Assembly: GCA_020466095.1 (NCBI GenBank)
Contig: CM035808.1
Location: forward strand, 52,339,762 to 52,403,761
Direction of reading: 5' to 3'
Length of the DNA stretch: 64,000 nucleotides
DNA from: Chlorops oryzae
Taxonomy: Eukaryota; Arthropoda; Insecta; Diptera; Chloropidae
The number at the start of each line of letters is the position of its first letter. Within the stretch, counting starts at the first letter, position 1. Position numbers and translations under genes: made by a program. The notes under the pieces were generated by a model. It searched no databases, had not been told where the DNA came from, and worked only from the letters and a program-made list of their open reading frames with translations. This document shows, piece after piece, positions 10,673 through 20,181 of the stretch.

Positions 10673-11390
10673 TTAAAACCATATTACGGTATTGGATCCA
10701 AATTCAGTGAGATTGCTCTGGGACCTGGTCCGGAGAAACGGGGCATTCGGGGCAAAATAGTAGTGACGGCCATGGTCGCACTCATCTATCAAGGGTCCAG
10801 GCGGCAGGCACGGCATACGATGGATCTTTGGAGCGAGAGCCTCAAACGCCAAACGTTTGGCGTTCATACGGAAGGTTAACTCCTCATTATACGGCTCTGC
10901 ATCTTTCCGCAAGGTCTCCAGCCTTTCAGCATGTCGAGAGTCACAAACAATGCCCCAGCGACGCTGGTAGTCCTCCCTAAGAGCGATCTCCATTACACTA
11001 GCAAGAACTTTGTGTAAAGCATCACGGACACCAGGAAAGTAATAAAAATATCCTAAGTAGCACCCCAAATGGTCATCCGTGAGGGGGTTGTTAACCAAAT
11101 GATAGTTACGGCACATGATGGCAAGCGTGCGACACCTCCGGCCGGGGATACATATTGGATGGCACCTCTGCCATATCCGCCTGTTCCGAATTTTTGGGGA
11201 AATCGCCGGCCATAAAAATCGTTAAGGAGTGCCAACACATTAAGAGCGGCATCCCAGATCTGAAAATAAAGAATATATAAAAAGAGAAAAAAAAAAATTA
11301 ATTAATAAATTGACATTTAGAATTGTGAACAGTTGAAGTCTGTAATTTGTTGCAACTTACCAAGCAAACACCAGATAGAAGCGAAAACAT
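10673..11390 (-). pseudogene. Antisense two-exon gene between phosphatase and env (element C), signal-peptide-like start
   Basis: Exon 1 is 11390-11361 (ten codons, MFSLL start) and ends at a GTAAGT donor (11360-11355). A 101-bp intron ends in TTTTCAG, and exon 2 runs from 11259 to the stop at 10673. The exon junction is phase 0. Element D has the same structure: ten-codon exon 1, same phase, same first exon-2 residues IWD. The start is hydrophobic and signal-peptide-like, followed by Cys/Arg-rich and then conserved segments (PGVR, LASVMEI, FRMNA, DHGRHY). One indel near 11170 shifts the frame; in D the shift is at a different place, so an intact ancestor of about 190-200 residues is likely. 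No family recognised. About 60% of aligned residues match between C and D over the central ~53 positions by eye. Confidence 0.72.
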
Positions 11391-11450
11391 CTTTTGTCCG
11401 ACACACTCCACGATCAGTAAAAGTTTAAAGGATAAACAGCACGAGCCGGG

Positions 11451-11460
11451 TTCTTATAGG
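11451..11460 (-). promoter_or_regulatory. TATA-like box for the antisense gene (element C)
   Basis: CCTATAAGAA on the minus strand lies about 65 nt upstream of the antisense ATG. Element D has TATATAAA at nearly the same distance (about 60 nt) from its ATG. Confidence 0.5.
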
Positions 11461-11660
11461 CCAAAAAAGCCAACACAGCATTTTCATTCCGATAAAAAAA
11501 AAAAAAAACCGAACATGACCAAAAGTGCTGATTTTGGAATTCAGCCACTGTTGACATATTATATATTACATATAATTAATAAGCTAAAATACGAACACAC
11601 CATTGAAATCCAAACAATCTGGATCGAGACTAAAAATACAAAAAAAAAAAATCTCTGTGT

Positions 11661-11665
11661 TTCAG
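11661..11665 (+). promoter_or_regulatory. Candidate splice acceptor of env (element C)
   Basis: A T/C-rich stretch ends in TTTCAG at 11660-11665, directly before a hydrophobic reading frame. Errantiviral env genes are expressed from spliced RNA. D has an equivalent TTCCAG ending at 46386. Confidence 0.65.
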
Positions 11666-13115
11666 ATTTTTCCCCTGTTGATATGTTTGTTTACTGCGGC
11701 CAAGGGAAACCTAATGTCTACACCAATTCCAAGGGATTCGTCGAAATCCACTTACGGAACACAAACATTGTTGCGGACTCATACACAATCTTACATATAA
11801 TACATCCCAAAGAAATTGCTACTATGCTGGATTCAATAGAGGCATATATTGATGAAACTGATATATACAACAAACGCCTGTTGAAGCATGAAATCAAAGC
11901 CATTCAAATTAAGCTTAAGTCAATAACACCATTCGAACAAAGGCGCTTGCAAAGGGGACTGATAAATGCAGTAGGCACCGCAACCAAATGGTTGTTTGGT
12001 ATAATGGATGATCAGGATAAACAAGAGATAGAAGATCATCTCAAAATAGCGGTGGAAAATAGTCATAACGCCATAGAGGGCCTTAATAAACAAATCGTAA
12101 TAAATAACCATTTCAATGAAACCCTGGGAGTTATAAGAAAAGCAATAGAACAAGATAGACAGTTTTTTAAAACCTTAGATAAGCGAAATATAGAGCTTTC
12201 AAAACACCTCCTGTTCAGTGACCAGATGTTTAAACTAAAAAGTATTGAAGATAAAATGAGTTTGATACAAGACAGTATTGCAGCAGCAAAAAATGGATAA
12301 ATTCACCCCAGCATCCTTACCACAGAGGAGATCGAAAAATTCAAAATAGACTTCCTCAGATTAAAATTTATAAGAGTAGGAATAATGTCCCATACAGATA
12401 ATTCCATAATAATTGTCATTAAAGTAACAAAAACAATGATAAAAACAGAGATCATGCTGATTACAGCAGTCCCAAATAAAGATTTTTTTGAAATAATGGC
12501 GGACGACGAAATAATTACATCAATTAATAACACAATTTTTACTTACCAAGAGAACTCAATTTTGAAAGAACTCAAACGAAGCCGCCACTGTGCTGTCCAA
12601 AACAAATGTAATTTCATTTTTAACAATAGGACCTTCATTCAGTACGTGGATGAGGGGACAATAATTGTAAATAACGCTAGGGGGCTAAAGTTGTATCAGA
12701 CCTGCGATAGAAGGAATTTAACAATAGAAAGGAACGCTCTTATCTCCTTCTCGAATTGCAGCATAGAGATTGGTAATGAAAAGTTTTTTAATGCAAGATC
12801 CATCATGGAAGGCAAATTTTTTTTACCCAGAAAACAACGGACAAGAAATACGAAAATAACCCAATCAAATTCGAAGATATAGTGGTTAATAGTTTCAGGA
12901 ATAGGCCATATATAAAAGAGCTAAAATTCCACCGAAATATCACATATGGAATAAGCGGCACGCTTTACCTTCTAATTATTGGAGGCGTCTTAATATTCTA
13001 TATAATAATTAAGAGAAAATCAGTTAAAGTAGAAATAAACCAGGACCTGGCACTCGAGAAGCAGGAGGAGTCCAGTTTTGGAACAGTCCGTCAAAAATAT
13101 CAAGAGGAAGAATAA
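11666..13115 (+). pseudogene. env: Env of element C, baculovirus-F/errantivirus type (broken)
   Basis: The exon begins with a hydrophobic signal-peptide-like segment (ICLFTAAKG), then an ectodomain with a cleavage-site region and fusion-peptide motif (RGLINAVGTATKWLFG followed by MDDQD), helical segments, a Cys-containing region and a single C-terminal membrane anchor near 12945-13010. A short cytoplasmic tail ends at 13115. The layout matches the F-like fusion glycoproteins of errantiviruses and baculoviruses, which act at the cell surface in membrane fusion. Breaks seen: a frameshift near 11735-11745, TAA at 12298-12300, and a frameshift near 12830-12880. The basic residues before the fusion peptide are fewer than in D (LQR versus RTKR), so cleavage may be impaired. 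Confidence 0.85.
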
Positions 13116-13298
13116 CCGAAGTTAGTAACTTTTTGAACAGCCCTTCGTATCGAACAACAACTTGCACACTTTGTCGTCAATTGGCGATCCAAACAAAGTT
13201 GATCTAAACATAAACATCAAGTAAAATTTTTCACAGTTAACAGCTTCTAACAGAGGGGATTCGGTGCGAATAATTCTCAGTCTTTGTTTCTTTTTTAG

Positions 13299-13914
13299 CG
13301 GCACAGAAGGAAAACGGAAAGATCATCAAGCCACAGGCAAAGTAAGAAAAGGTTTTGAATAAAGTGCATTAGTGCATTCACTTATGCAGGGATCAAATTG
13401 GCTAGATCAGCGGACAATATTAATATTTCTGAATTCAGAATACGTTCTTTGACAAAAGGAATTAATATTAATAAAATTAAAACCTTAATTTTCCCAGTAT
13501 GCGAGGAACATCATTGGATGTTAGTAATAGTTAACCTTAATGTGGCATACATCTTAGATTCACTGCAACCACATAACACAGTAGAAATATATAATAATAT
13601 AGAATACTTTATTAAAGAGCTAAAAAAATATTAATCATCTAAAAACTGACGAAGAATTAAAATGGGTATACCCCAAATGCCCACAGCAACAAAATTCCAT
13701 AGATTGCGGGTTGTTTGTAATTCAATTTGTTCATGAATTTTTTTTAACTACAAGAGAAAAAAGAGAATATAACCCGAATACAGATAAATTTGAAACAAGC
13801 ACTTTAAACATAACTCGAATTTTTCTGGCGAATTTATTAAAAGAATGGGAAGGAAAAGAAATACAAATAGACAAATTATCAAAAATTGAACGAGAAAATT
13901 TAACCAAAATATAA
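13299..13914 (+). pseudogene. Ulp1-like (C48/C5 family) cysteine protease remnant (element C)
   Basis: The region after a T-rich tract ending TTTTTTAG (acceptor 13297-13298) encodes a short basic Ser/Arg-rich start, a break, and then a Ulp1/adenain-type catalytic half. EEHHWMLVIVNLN gives the His followed by Trp, and AYILDSL the Asp. PQQNSIDCGLFVIQF gives the oxyanion Gln and the catalytic Cys in DCG. These are the His-Asp-Gln-Cys residues that define SUMO/Nedd8-type proteases. Frameshifts fall near 13355-13395 and 13634-13700, and the N-terminal substrate-binding part is missing here. D keeps the N-terminal half and has lost the catalytic centre. Likely role: deconjugation or processing of host or viral proteins in the nucleus, by inference. 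Confidence 0.75.
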
Positions 13915-14285
13915 TATTAAAGCAAATGAAATCGAGGAAAAAAGGCAGACAACCTTTAGAGAAAAAAGTACATTTAAACAATCGAACTTTTAGTTTAGAA
14001 GTAAGCAGGAATAATAAATTTAAGATAAAAATGAGCCGGGAGTTTGCAGCCTGTTGTTTTAAGGGCATGGCCTTATAGTTTAAGAAAGAAAAAACCACCT
14101 TAGTGCTTGCATTGCATTTAATTTTGCGAACTATTGCCTTTCCAAAATTTTTTGCGAAACAAAGAGAAAAAAAAAAGTTATGTTATAAGATAAACATTAA
14201 AAATCAGTATCTTATGAAGTGTGAAAATTTCCCACCAAAATTCTAAACAAAAATAAACACCTTATATTGAGAAAGTAGCATTCAT

Positions 14286-14322
<37 letters not shown>

Positions 14323-15354
14323 AGAGGAAAAAGATTTATGTATTAATAAACCCTGGAACTAGAACTAATAACGTATAAGATACTTTTCTCAAATATTTCA
14401 ATTTGTTTTGCATATTAAAAACTTATTTAGAATTAAAAAGAAAAAACAAAAAAAAAAAAAAATTAAAACAAAAAACAAAAAAAAAAAAAATATCAAACTT
14501 TTTAACAAAAAGCATTTTAAATAATACTAATGTCAATTTCATTCTTATTGTGGAACTAAGCCACGTCGAATTTAAACAAAAAAAAAAAAAAAAAAAAATC
14601 AAAAAAAAAAACACAATAAAACAGGGGAAAAAAAAGAAAAATCTTAATACCACAAAATTAATAAATTTCAATCTTTTTGTAAAACTAAGCGAAGTCGAAA
14701 TATTCATTTGTCTACAATTAAAAACTTAAATAGTAATAAGAGTTTTTAGACTAAGCCAAACCAAATGAAGATTTTTGTTTAAGAAATATAATCTATGTAA
14801 TTGAAATAAATTATAAGCGCCGTGGCCACCACTCTAACACATCATCAGCAATAAATCTACCACACGATAACATCATATCTGCCCTGGATCAAAATGACCA
14901 AAAAAGTGAACACTATCGACAAGAACGCACATCAACATTAAGAGGGGGAGAGTGGGGAGCCAAAATTGCCTCCCAGAACAATATAAACATCCAAAAGCAA
15001 GCTTTCCAACGTTGGTCGTCTGTGTCTTCAAGTTCAAGGCCGAATCACTTGCACCAGCAGAGAAAAAAATAAATAAATAAATAAACAAATTTTGTACGCC
15101 AAACAACAACGGCTTGCCGACAAAGCAACAGCAGCAACATGAGTTTGTTTCGTCCTGCAATAAACAACAAAGCAACAGCGGCAGCATGAGTTTCGACACA
15201 TTGTTTCATCTTGGAATAAACAACAAAATAAAAATCATTAGAAGAAATTTTAAACCAACAACAACATTAGTTGCAGAACAACACAAATGACACTAAACCA
15301 GCAGACTTATCCAGACTAAAGATTCTGAACATCGCTAAGGTAGCGCTTTTCTCC
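13915..15354 (+). other. 3' non-coding region of element C, A-rich with (AT)n
   Basis: About 1.4 kb between the protease remnant and the polypurine tract. It contains an (AT)n run at about 14286-14321 and poly(A) tracts near 14450-14490 and 14578-14640. Apparent ORFs here are lysine or phenylalanine runs produced by the A tracts. No gene recognised. Confidence 0.7.
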
Positions 15355-15368
15355 AAAGAGGGGAGGGA
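15355..15368 (+). other. Polypurine tract of element C
   Basis: AAAGAGGGGAGGGA immediately precedes the LTR start at 15369. D has a near-identical tract before its 3' LTR. Confidence 0.88.
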
Positions 15369-16153
15369 TGTTGTGAGTCACAACCGCACAAACAATCCCT
15401 ATCCCGACTTTCTGTTCTTCTCTTCATGAATCAATGCATAAATACAACCGCTATGCAACAGACCACAGCTGCGAAACATGAAACCATTTGGGCGACAATA
15501 ATATTCAAGACAAATAAACAAATGAACGGGAGCTGAAAGGTTTTTGAGCGACGACCACGATAGACGCAGACGTAGACGGGCAGGTGACATGGGGAGGGGC
15601 ACGCGCCAGTAAATCAAAAAGCTATGCAGCATCTGAAGAAGCTGGATGCAGAGGATTGTACGTGCTCAAAGCAGATCCAGGGCAAGAACGACGACGACAT
15701 GGGCGGTACATTGTCTGGTAAAATAAACAAAGATCGCGGATTATGGGAAGTGCAAGATCAGCACTATGCGGATTATGGGAAGTGCAAGATCAGCACTATG
15801 CGGATTATGGGAAGTGCAAGATCAGCACTATTTCAGTATAAAAACGGAGCAGCGTCCACTGGAAAGGCAGAATGTTTTTGATGTCTCAACTCTGACGTGC
15901 GTACCCACCCAGCGGCCACGGCGATTAGAGACTAACTTCAAAGTGTAAGCTTTTGCCATATAAGAAGGATTTTATCCAATAAAAATAAAGGACAACTTTG
16001 ATCCTTGTTCTTTCATTTCGTAAAGGGATAATATAGGTGCGATTATACGCTCGACTCCGGTTGAGCGCTTTGCATCCTGTATATGAGAGTAGGATAAAGG
16101 GCGCGGCTATACGCTCGACAAGGTCTGAGCGCTTTGCACCCTATATCCTAACA
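15369..16153 (+). repeat. LTR of element C (785 bp)
   Basis: Starts TGTTGTGAGTC and ends CTAACA, matching the termini of the 847-bp D LTRs. A TATAAAAA box lies at 15837-15844, directly after a 32-bp triplication. It is followed by a PBS and leader, so it also serves as the 5' LTR of a following copy. Confidence 0.9.
15736..15831 (+). repeat. Three exact 32-bp repeats upstream of the TATA box in the C LTR
   Basis: Units at 15736, 15768 and 15800 (GCGGATTATGGGAAGTGCAA...) end a few bases before the TATA box, the position of a U3 enhancer. The D LTR has one diverged copy (GCGGACAGTGGGAA). Confidence 0.9.
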
Positions 16154-16377
16154 TTAATTGGCGCAGCCGGTATTCGACTGACTTTTAAATGGATTCGAAC
16201 AGAGTTCTCCAATAAGTTTTTACAAGAAAATTGCAAATAAACTCTGCGGGTTTTGCTAAGTTGGAACTGTGTCAGTTTTAAACGGTAACTAGTTATCACC
16301 GACGTGCAAAACATTAACCGCATAGCGTTTTGTAGTTTTCGGAGCTGAGCCTATGCTGGCGGCGATCGTTATTAAAC
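16154..16377 (+). other. PBS (16159-16172) and start of leader of a following C copy
   Basis: TGGCGCAGCCGGTA at 16159-16172 is complementary to the 3' end of a tRNA-Ser, five bases after the LTR end. The leader then runs to AAAC at 16374-16377, where element B is inserted. A segment at 16261-16300 resembles 3427-3465 in the other leader half, indicating a diverged duplication within the leader. Confidence 0.8.
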
Positions 16378-18930
16378 TGTGATGACTCACATATTATTGA
16401 TTAACGCGGGGTTGCAGTTTTTCGTTTAATTATGTTTTTTCCTTGGTTTAATAAATGTTTAACCTCTAAAATTGAAATCGTGTGGACGACGACAATGCAC
16501 CGTGTGACGCACCTCTAAAATGTGCCATCGTGTGGACGTCGACAATGCACCGTGTGACACACCTCTAAAATGTGCAATCGTGTGGACGTCGACAATGCAC
16601 CGTGTGACGCACCTCTAAAATACGCCAGGCAAAGTGATCGATATCAGCTGAAGGAATTATCGGACAATACATCGAACTAAGGAACTCATCGCTAGCTCGA
16701 AAAAGAGGATAAAAGCGCGAGCCGCACAGAAATCGCTCTCTTTTCCCAGTGATCTCCACGAAGTGAACAACGCCGAAGGAAGACGCAACATTCGCATCTA
16801 ACGAGAAGTTTAAGTCCACGTGTTGAAGATAGCAACGCCAACCGATAAGACATTTTGGAACGTTTTGAAACGTATGTAAGTATACTTGTTACACAGTATA
16901 CGTGGGTAAGCATTTCGCCGAAACGTAAATAGTGACGATCGTAGTTAGTGATTGTGTCTGAAAGGGAATAGTGTTGAAATTGTCGTGCGTAACTCAGTGA
17001 GCGTGTCCGTGTGGATTAAGCGTTTGTACCTGTTCCACACATCCACGTTTCCCTGTCGTTGCCGTGACCCATTGCTCACGCACGTGTGGATTAAGCGTTT
17101 GTACCTGTTCCACGCGTGCATGCGTCAACTTTCTCGACGGACATTTCACGGACCTTTATTCTTCATACGAGTGCATTCTAGGTCGGACGAACGTACGACG
17201 GTTCGAGTACGGTTGGAATTGTCGTGCGTAACTCAGTGAGCGTGTCCGTGTGGATTAGGCGTTTGTACCTGTTCCACACATCCACGTTTCCCTGTCGTTG
17301 CCGTGGCCCATTGCTCACGCACGTGTGGATTAAGCGTTTGTACCTGTTCCACGCGTGCATGCGTCAACTTTCTCGACGGACATTTCACGGACCTTTATTC
17401 TTCATACGAGTGCATTCTAGGTCGGACGAACGTACGGCGGTTCGAGTACGGTTGGAATTGTCGTGCGTAACTCAGTGAGCGTGTCCGTGTGGATTAAGCG
17501 TTTGTACCTGTTCCACGCATCCACGTTTCCCTGTCGTTGCCGTGACCCATTGCTCACGCACGTGTGGATTAAGCGTTTGTACCTGTTCCACGCGTGCATG
17601 CGTCAACTTTCTCGACGGACATTTCACGGACCTTTATTCTTCATACGAGTGCATTCTAGGTCGGACGAACGTACGGCGGTTCGAGTACGGTTGGAATTGT
17701 CGTGCGTAACTCAGTGAGCGTGTCCGTGTGGATTAAGCGTTTGTACCTGTTCCACGCATCCACGTTTCCCTGTCGTTGCCGTGACCCATTGCTCACGCAC
17801 GTGTGGATTAAGCGTTTGTACCTGTTCCACGCGTGCATGCGTCAACTTTCTCGACGGACATTTCACGGACCTTTATTCTTCATACGAGTGCATTCTAGGT
17901 CGGACGAACGTACGGCGGTTCGAGTACGGTTGGAATTGTCGTGCGTAACTCAGTGAGCGTGTCCGTGTGGATTAAGCGTTTGTACCTGTTCCACACATCC
18001 ACGTTTCCCTGTCGTTGCCGTGACCCATTGCTCACGCACGTGTGGATTAAGCGTTTGTACCTGTTCCACGCGTGCATGCGTCAACTTTCTCGACGGACAT
18101 TTCACGGACCTTTATTCTTCATACGAGTGCATTCTAGGTCGGACGAACGTACGGCGGTTCGAGTACGGTTGGAATTGTCGTGCGTAACTCAGTGAGCGTG
18201 TCCGTGTGGATTAAGCGTTTGTACCTGTTCCACACATCCACGTTTCCCTGTCGTTGCCGTGACCCATTGCTCACGCACGTGTGGATTAAGCGTTTGTACC
18301 TGTTCCACGCGTGCATGCGTCAACTTTCTCGACGGACATTTCACGGACATTTATTCTTCATACGAGTGCATTCTAGGTCGGACGAACGTACGGCGGTTCG
18401 AGTACGGTTGGAATTGTCGTGCGTAACTCAGTGAGCGTGTCCGTGTGGATTAAGCGTTTGTACCTGTTCCACACATCCACGTTTCCCTGTCGTTGCCGTG
18501 ACCTATTGCTCACGCACGTGTGGATTAAGCGTTTGTACCTGTTCTACGCGTGCGTGCGTCAAATTCTGGGCAGACATTCGGCCGAGGTTTAACTCTAGTA
18601 ATACGGTGGAGTTCTGGAGGGACGTTAGGCGGTAGTTTATACCGACATCTCGCTACATACTGAGACGACGTCGTTGCGCCGTACACCTACGCTGAGAGAA
18701 ACATCATCGCTGGAGCCCAACACCTGCACTCAGCGACGGGCAGTAATACACCTATTTGATTGTAATTTATTTTGGGGCGGCCTTAAAGAAGCCGGTCCCT
18801 CTCTTTTAATAAACATCTTTTCTTACACGTCTAGTTTGTGTGTCTCCTTCAAATATAAATTTTTGTAAGGGACTGGAGTCTGGTTACTCGGCTGAGTAAA
18901 TACCCCGGCTACGAAAAAGAGTTCATTACA
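16378..18930 (+). repeat. 5' LTR of element B (2553 bp)
   Basis: Same termini as LTR A (TGTGATGACTC...GTTCATTACA), with about 1% differences and small indels outside the array. It is 957 bp longer than LTR A, the length of four 239-bp units plus one base. Confidence 0.93.
16981..18570 (+). repeat. 239-bp tandem repeat array in LTR B (6 full units plus a partial)
   Basis: Unit starts at 16981, 17220, 17459, 17698, 17937, 18176 and 18415, exactly 239 apart. Units differ by only a few substitutions (for example GACCCATTGC versus GGCCCATTGC), so the array was homogenised or expanded recently. Confidence 0.93.
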
Positions 18931-20181
18931 ATGGCGCCCGAGCAGGGACTCACAACAGACGAAAATCAAGAGAGTGGTAAAGTACAGCAAATGGGTGGTG
19001 CAGGGCAGACCTCGACACCACAGGCTACTTCCGGCAGCACGTCGAAAGATACCATAGACTTAACAGCAACGAAGACGAAGTTACACATAGGATGGGTTTA
19101 TAAGGTACGAAAGGAAGACTTAATACTTATTTGTGAGGAGTTCGGCTTGGATTCAACGGGTACGGTGGAAAAACTAAGGCAACGCTTAACGACTTACATT
19201 AGCGACACGGAACACGACGCAGCATCGTTCAGCCGTTTGTTGGCGATGGAGGCTCGATATTCCCGATGTAACTCAACCATCCCATCTCTGGCCCCGCTTT
19301 CGACCGCCACCATAGTGCCAAGAGAGGAACCACCACTGCCACCACTAGTCGTACCCCAGTCAGGCCCAACTCCACTCCGGACGACCAGTCAGGCTGCAGT
19401 CATAGACCAAGTAAGGAAGTGGGCCGTAAAATTTGATGGCTGCAGTGAACCTCTAGATTTTCTGGAGCGCGTGGAAGAGCTTGCGGAGGCATACGATATA
19501 CACGGCGAGGCGTTAGTGAAAGCTCTGCCTGAATTGTTGACGGGAAAAGCCCTAATGTGGTACCGAAGCTGCGATCGTTTTACTCATTGGGAGGCGTTCA
19601 AAGGGGATCTCCTCACTATGTTTATGCCACGACGTTTTTTTCAGTCACTCGAAGACAGGATTAAGAATCGTAAGCAAGGCAGCAACGAAAAATTCACCGA
19701 CTATGCCATCGCATTGCGACATCTCATGAAATTGACTCCATGGTCCGAAGAAGAGAAACTAGACCGAATCTACGACAACAGCCTAGCTAGCTTCCGGCTC
19801 TATGTAAAACGACATGAAATTAGCTCTATCACACAGTTCATCCAGCTAGCGGGAGACTGGGAAGGAGTTCAGGAAGATATTCCACCTAGCGGACCCACGG
19901 CACAACTATCGCCGACACCGCCGCGAAAGCACGTGACCTTCAAGCAATTGGAGGCTGAGGAAACCACTAAGGTAGACGTGAAGACTGCATGCTGGAAATG
20001 TGGACAGAAGGGGCATGCCCGCAGAGACTGCACGAATGCTCCCTATCTTTTCTGTTGGGTGTGCGGTACACGAGGCGTACGTACTATCGACTGCTGCAAA
20101 TCGGGAAACGGGGGCGGTCGCCCGCACAGCCGAGGCCAGCGAAGCGACCAAAGACCGGCCTCCCCTTCGACAACAAACTAG
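18931..20181 (+). CDS. gag: Gag of element B (416 aa), intact
   Basis: The start ATG is the first three bases after the LTR, and codons 1-7 (MAPEQGL) are written by the primer-binding site. Residues ~45-90 include a SAP-like helix pair (LILICEEFGLDSTGTVEKLR). Residues ~165-300 form a retrotransposon Gag capsid region (LTGKALMWYR, MPRRFFQSLEDRI). Two Cys motifs follow at ~350-385: CWKCGQKGHARRDC is a complete CCHC knuckle, whereas CWVCGTRGVRTIDC lacks the His. The frame is intact to 20181 and overlaps the pol frame by about 190 bases at a -1 offset, consistent with programmed -1 frameshifting. Packages genomic RNA in cytoplasmic particles. Confidence 0.88.
   Translation: MAPEQGLTTDENQESGKVQQMGGAGQTSTPQATSGSTSKDTIDLTATKTKLHIGWVYKVRKEDLILICEEFGLDSTGTVEKLRQRLTTYISDTEHDAASFSRLLAMEARYSRCNSTIPSLAPLSTATIVPREEPPLPPLVVPQSGPTPLRTTSQAAVIDQVRKWAVKFDGCSEPLDFLERVEELAEAYDIHGEALVKALPELLTGKALMWYRSCDRFTHWEAFKGDLLTMFMPRRFFQSLEDRIKNRKQGSNEKFTDYAIALRHLMKLTPWSEEEKLDRIYDNSLASFRLYVKRHEISSITQFIQLAGDWEGVQEDIPPSGPTAQLSPTPPRKHVTFKQLEAEETTKVDVKTACWKCGQKGHARRDCTNAPYLFCWVCGTRGVRTIDCCKSGNGGGRPHSRGQRSDQRPASPSTTN
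18932..18949 (+). other. tRNA-Lys primer-binding site of element B, overlapping the gag start
   Basis: TGGCGCCCGAGCAGGGAC differs by one base from the consensus PBS complementary to tRNA-Lys. It begins one base after the LTR, and its first T is the middle base of the gag ATG (18931-18933). Confidence 0.88.

Larger units (their letters stand above)
3316..16377 (+). mobile_element. Large errantivirus-like element C (tRNA-Ser primed) with phosphatase, antisense and Ulp1-like genes
   Basis: Contains, in order, part of the leader, Gag, Pol, a tyrosine phosphatase, an antisense gene, Env, a Ulp1-like protease, PPT and LTR, then a second PBS and leader of a following copy up to the Osvaldo insertion at 16378. 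Unit length is about 13-14 kb counting both LTRs, roughly twice a typical gypsy. The tRNA-Ser PBS and F-type Env place it near the 17.6/297/ZAM errantiviruses. Every major ORF has at least one stop or frameshift. Confidence 0.85.

Noticed and set aside
14403..14729. Lysine- or phenylalanine-rich ORFs on both strands
   Set aside because: Produced by poly(A)/poly(T) tracts in the 3' non-coding region of C.
16952..18434. Regular series of 84- and 60-residue ORFs on both strands in the Osvaldo LTR
   Set aside because: They repeat every 239 bp with the tandem array, lie in the LTR and have no domain; a by-product of the repeat.
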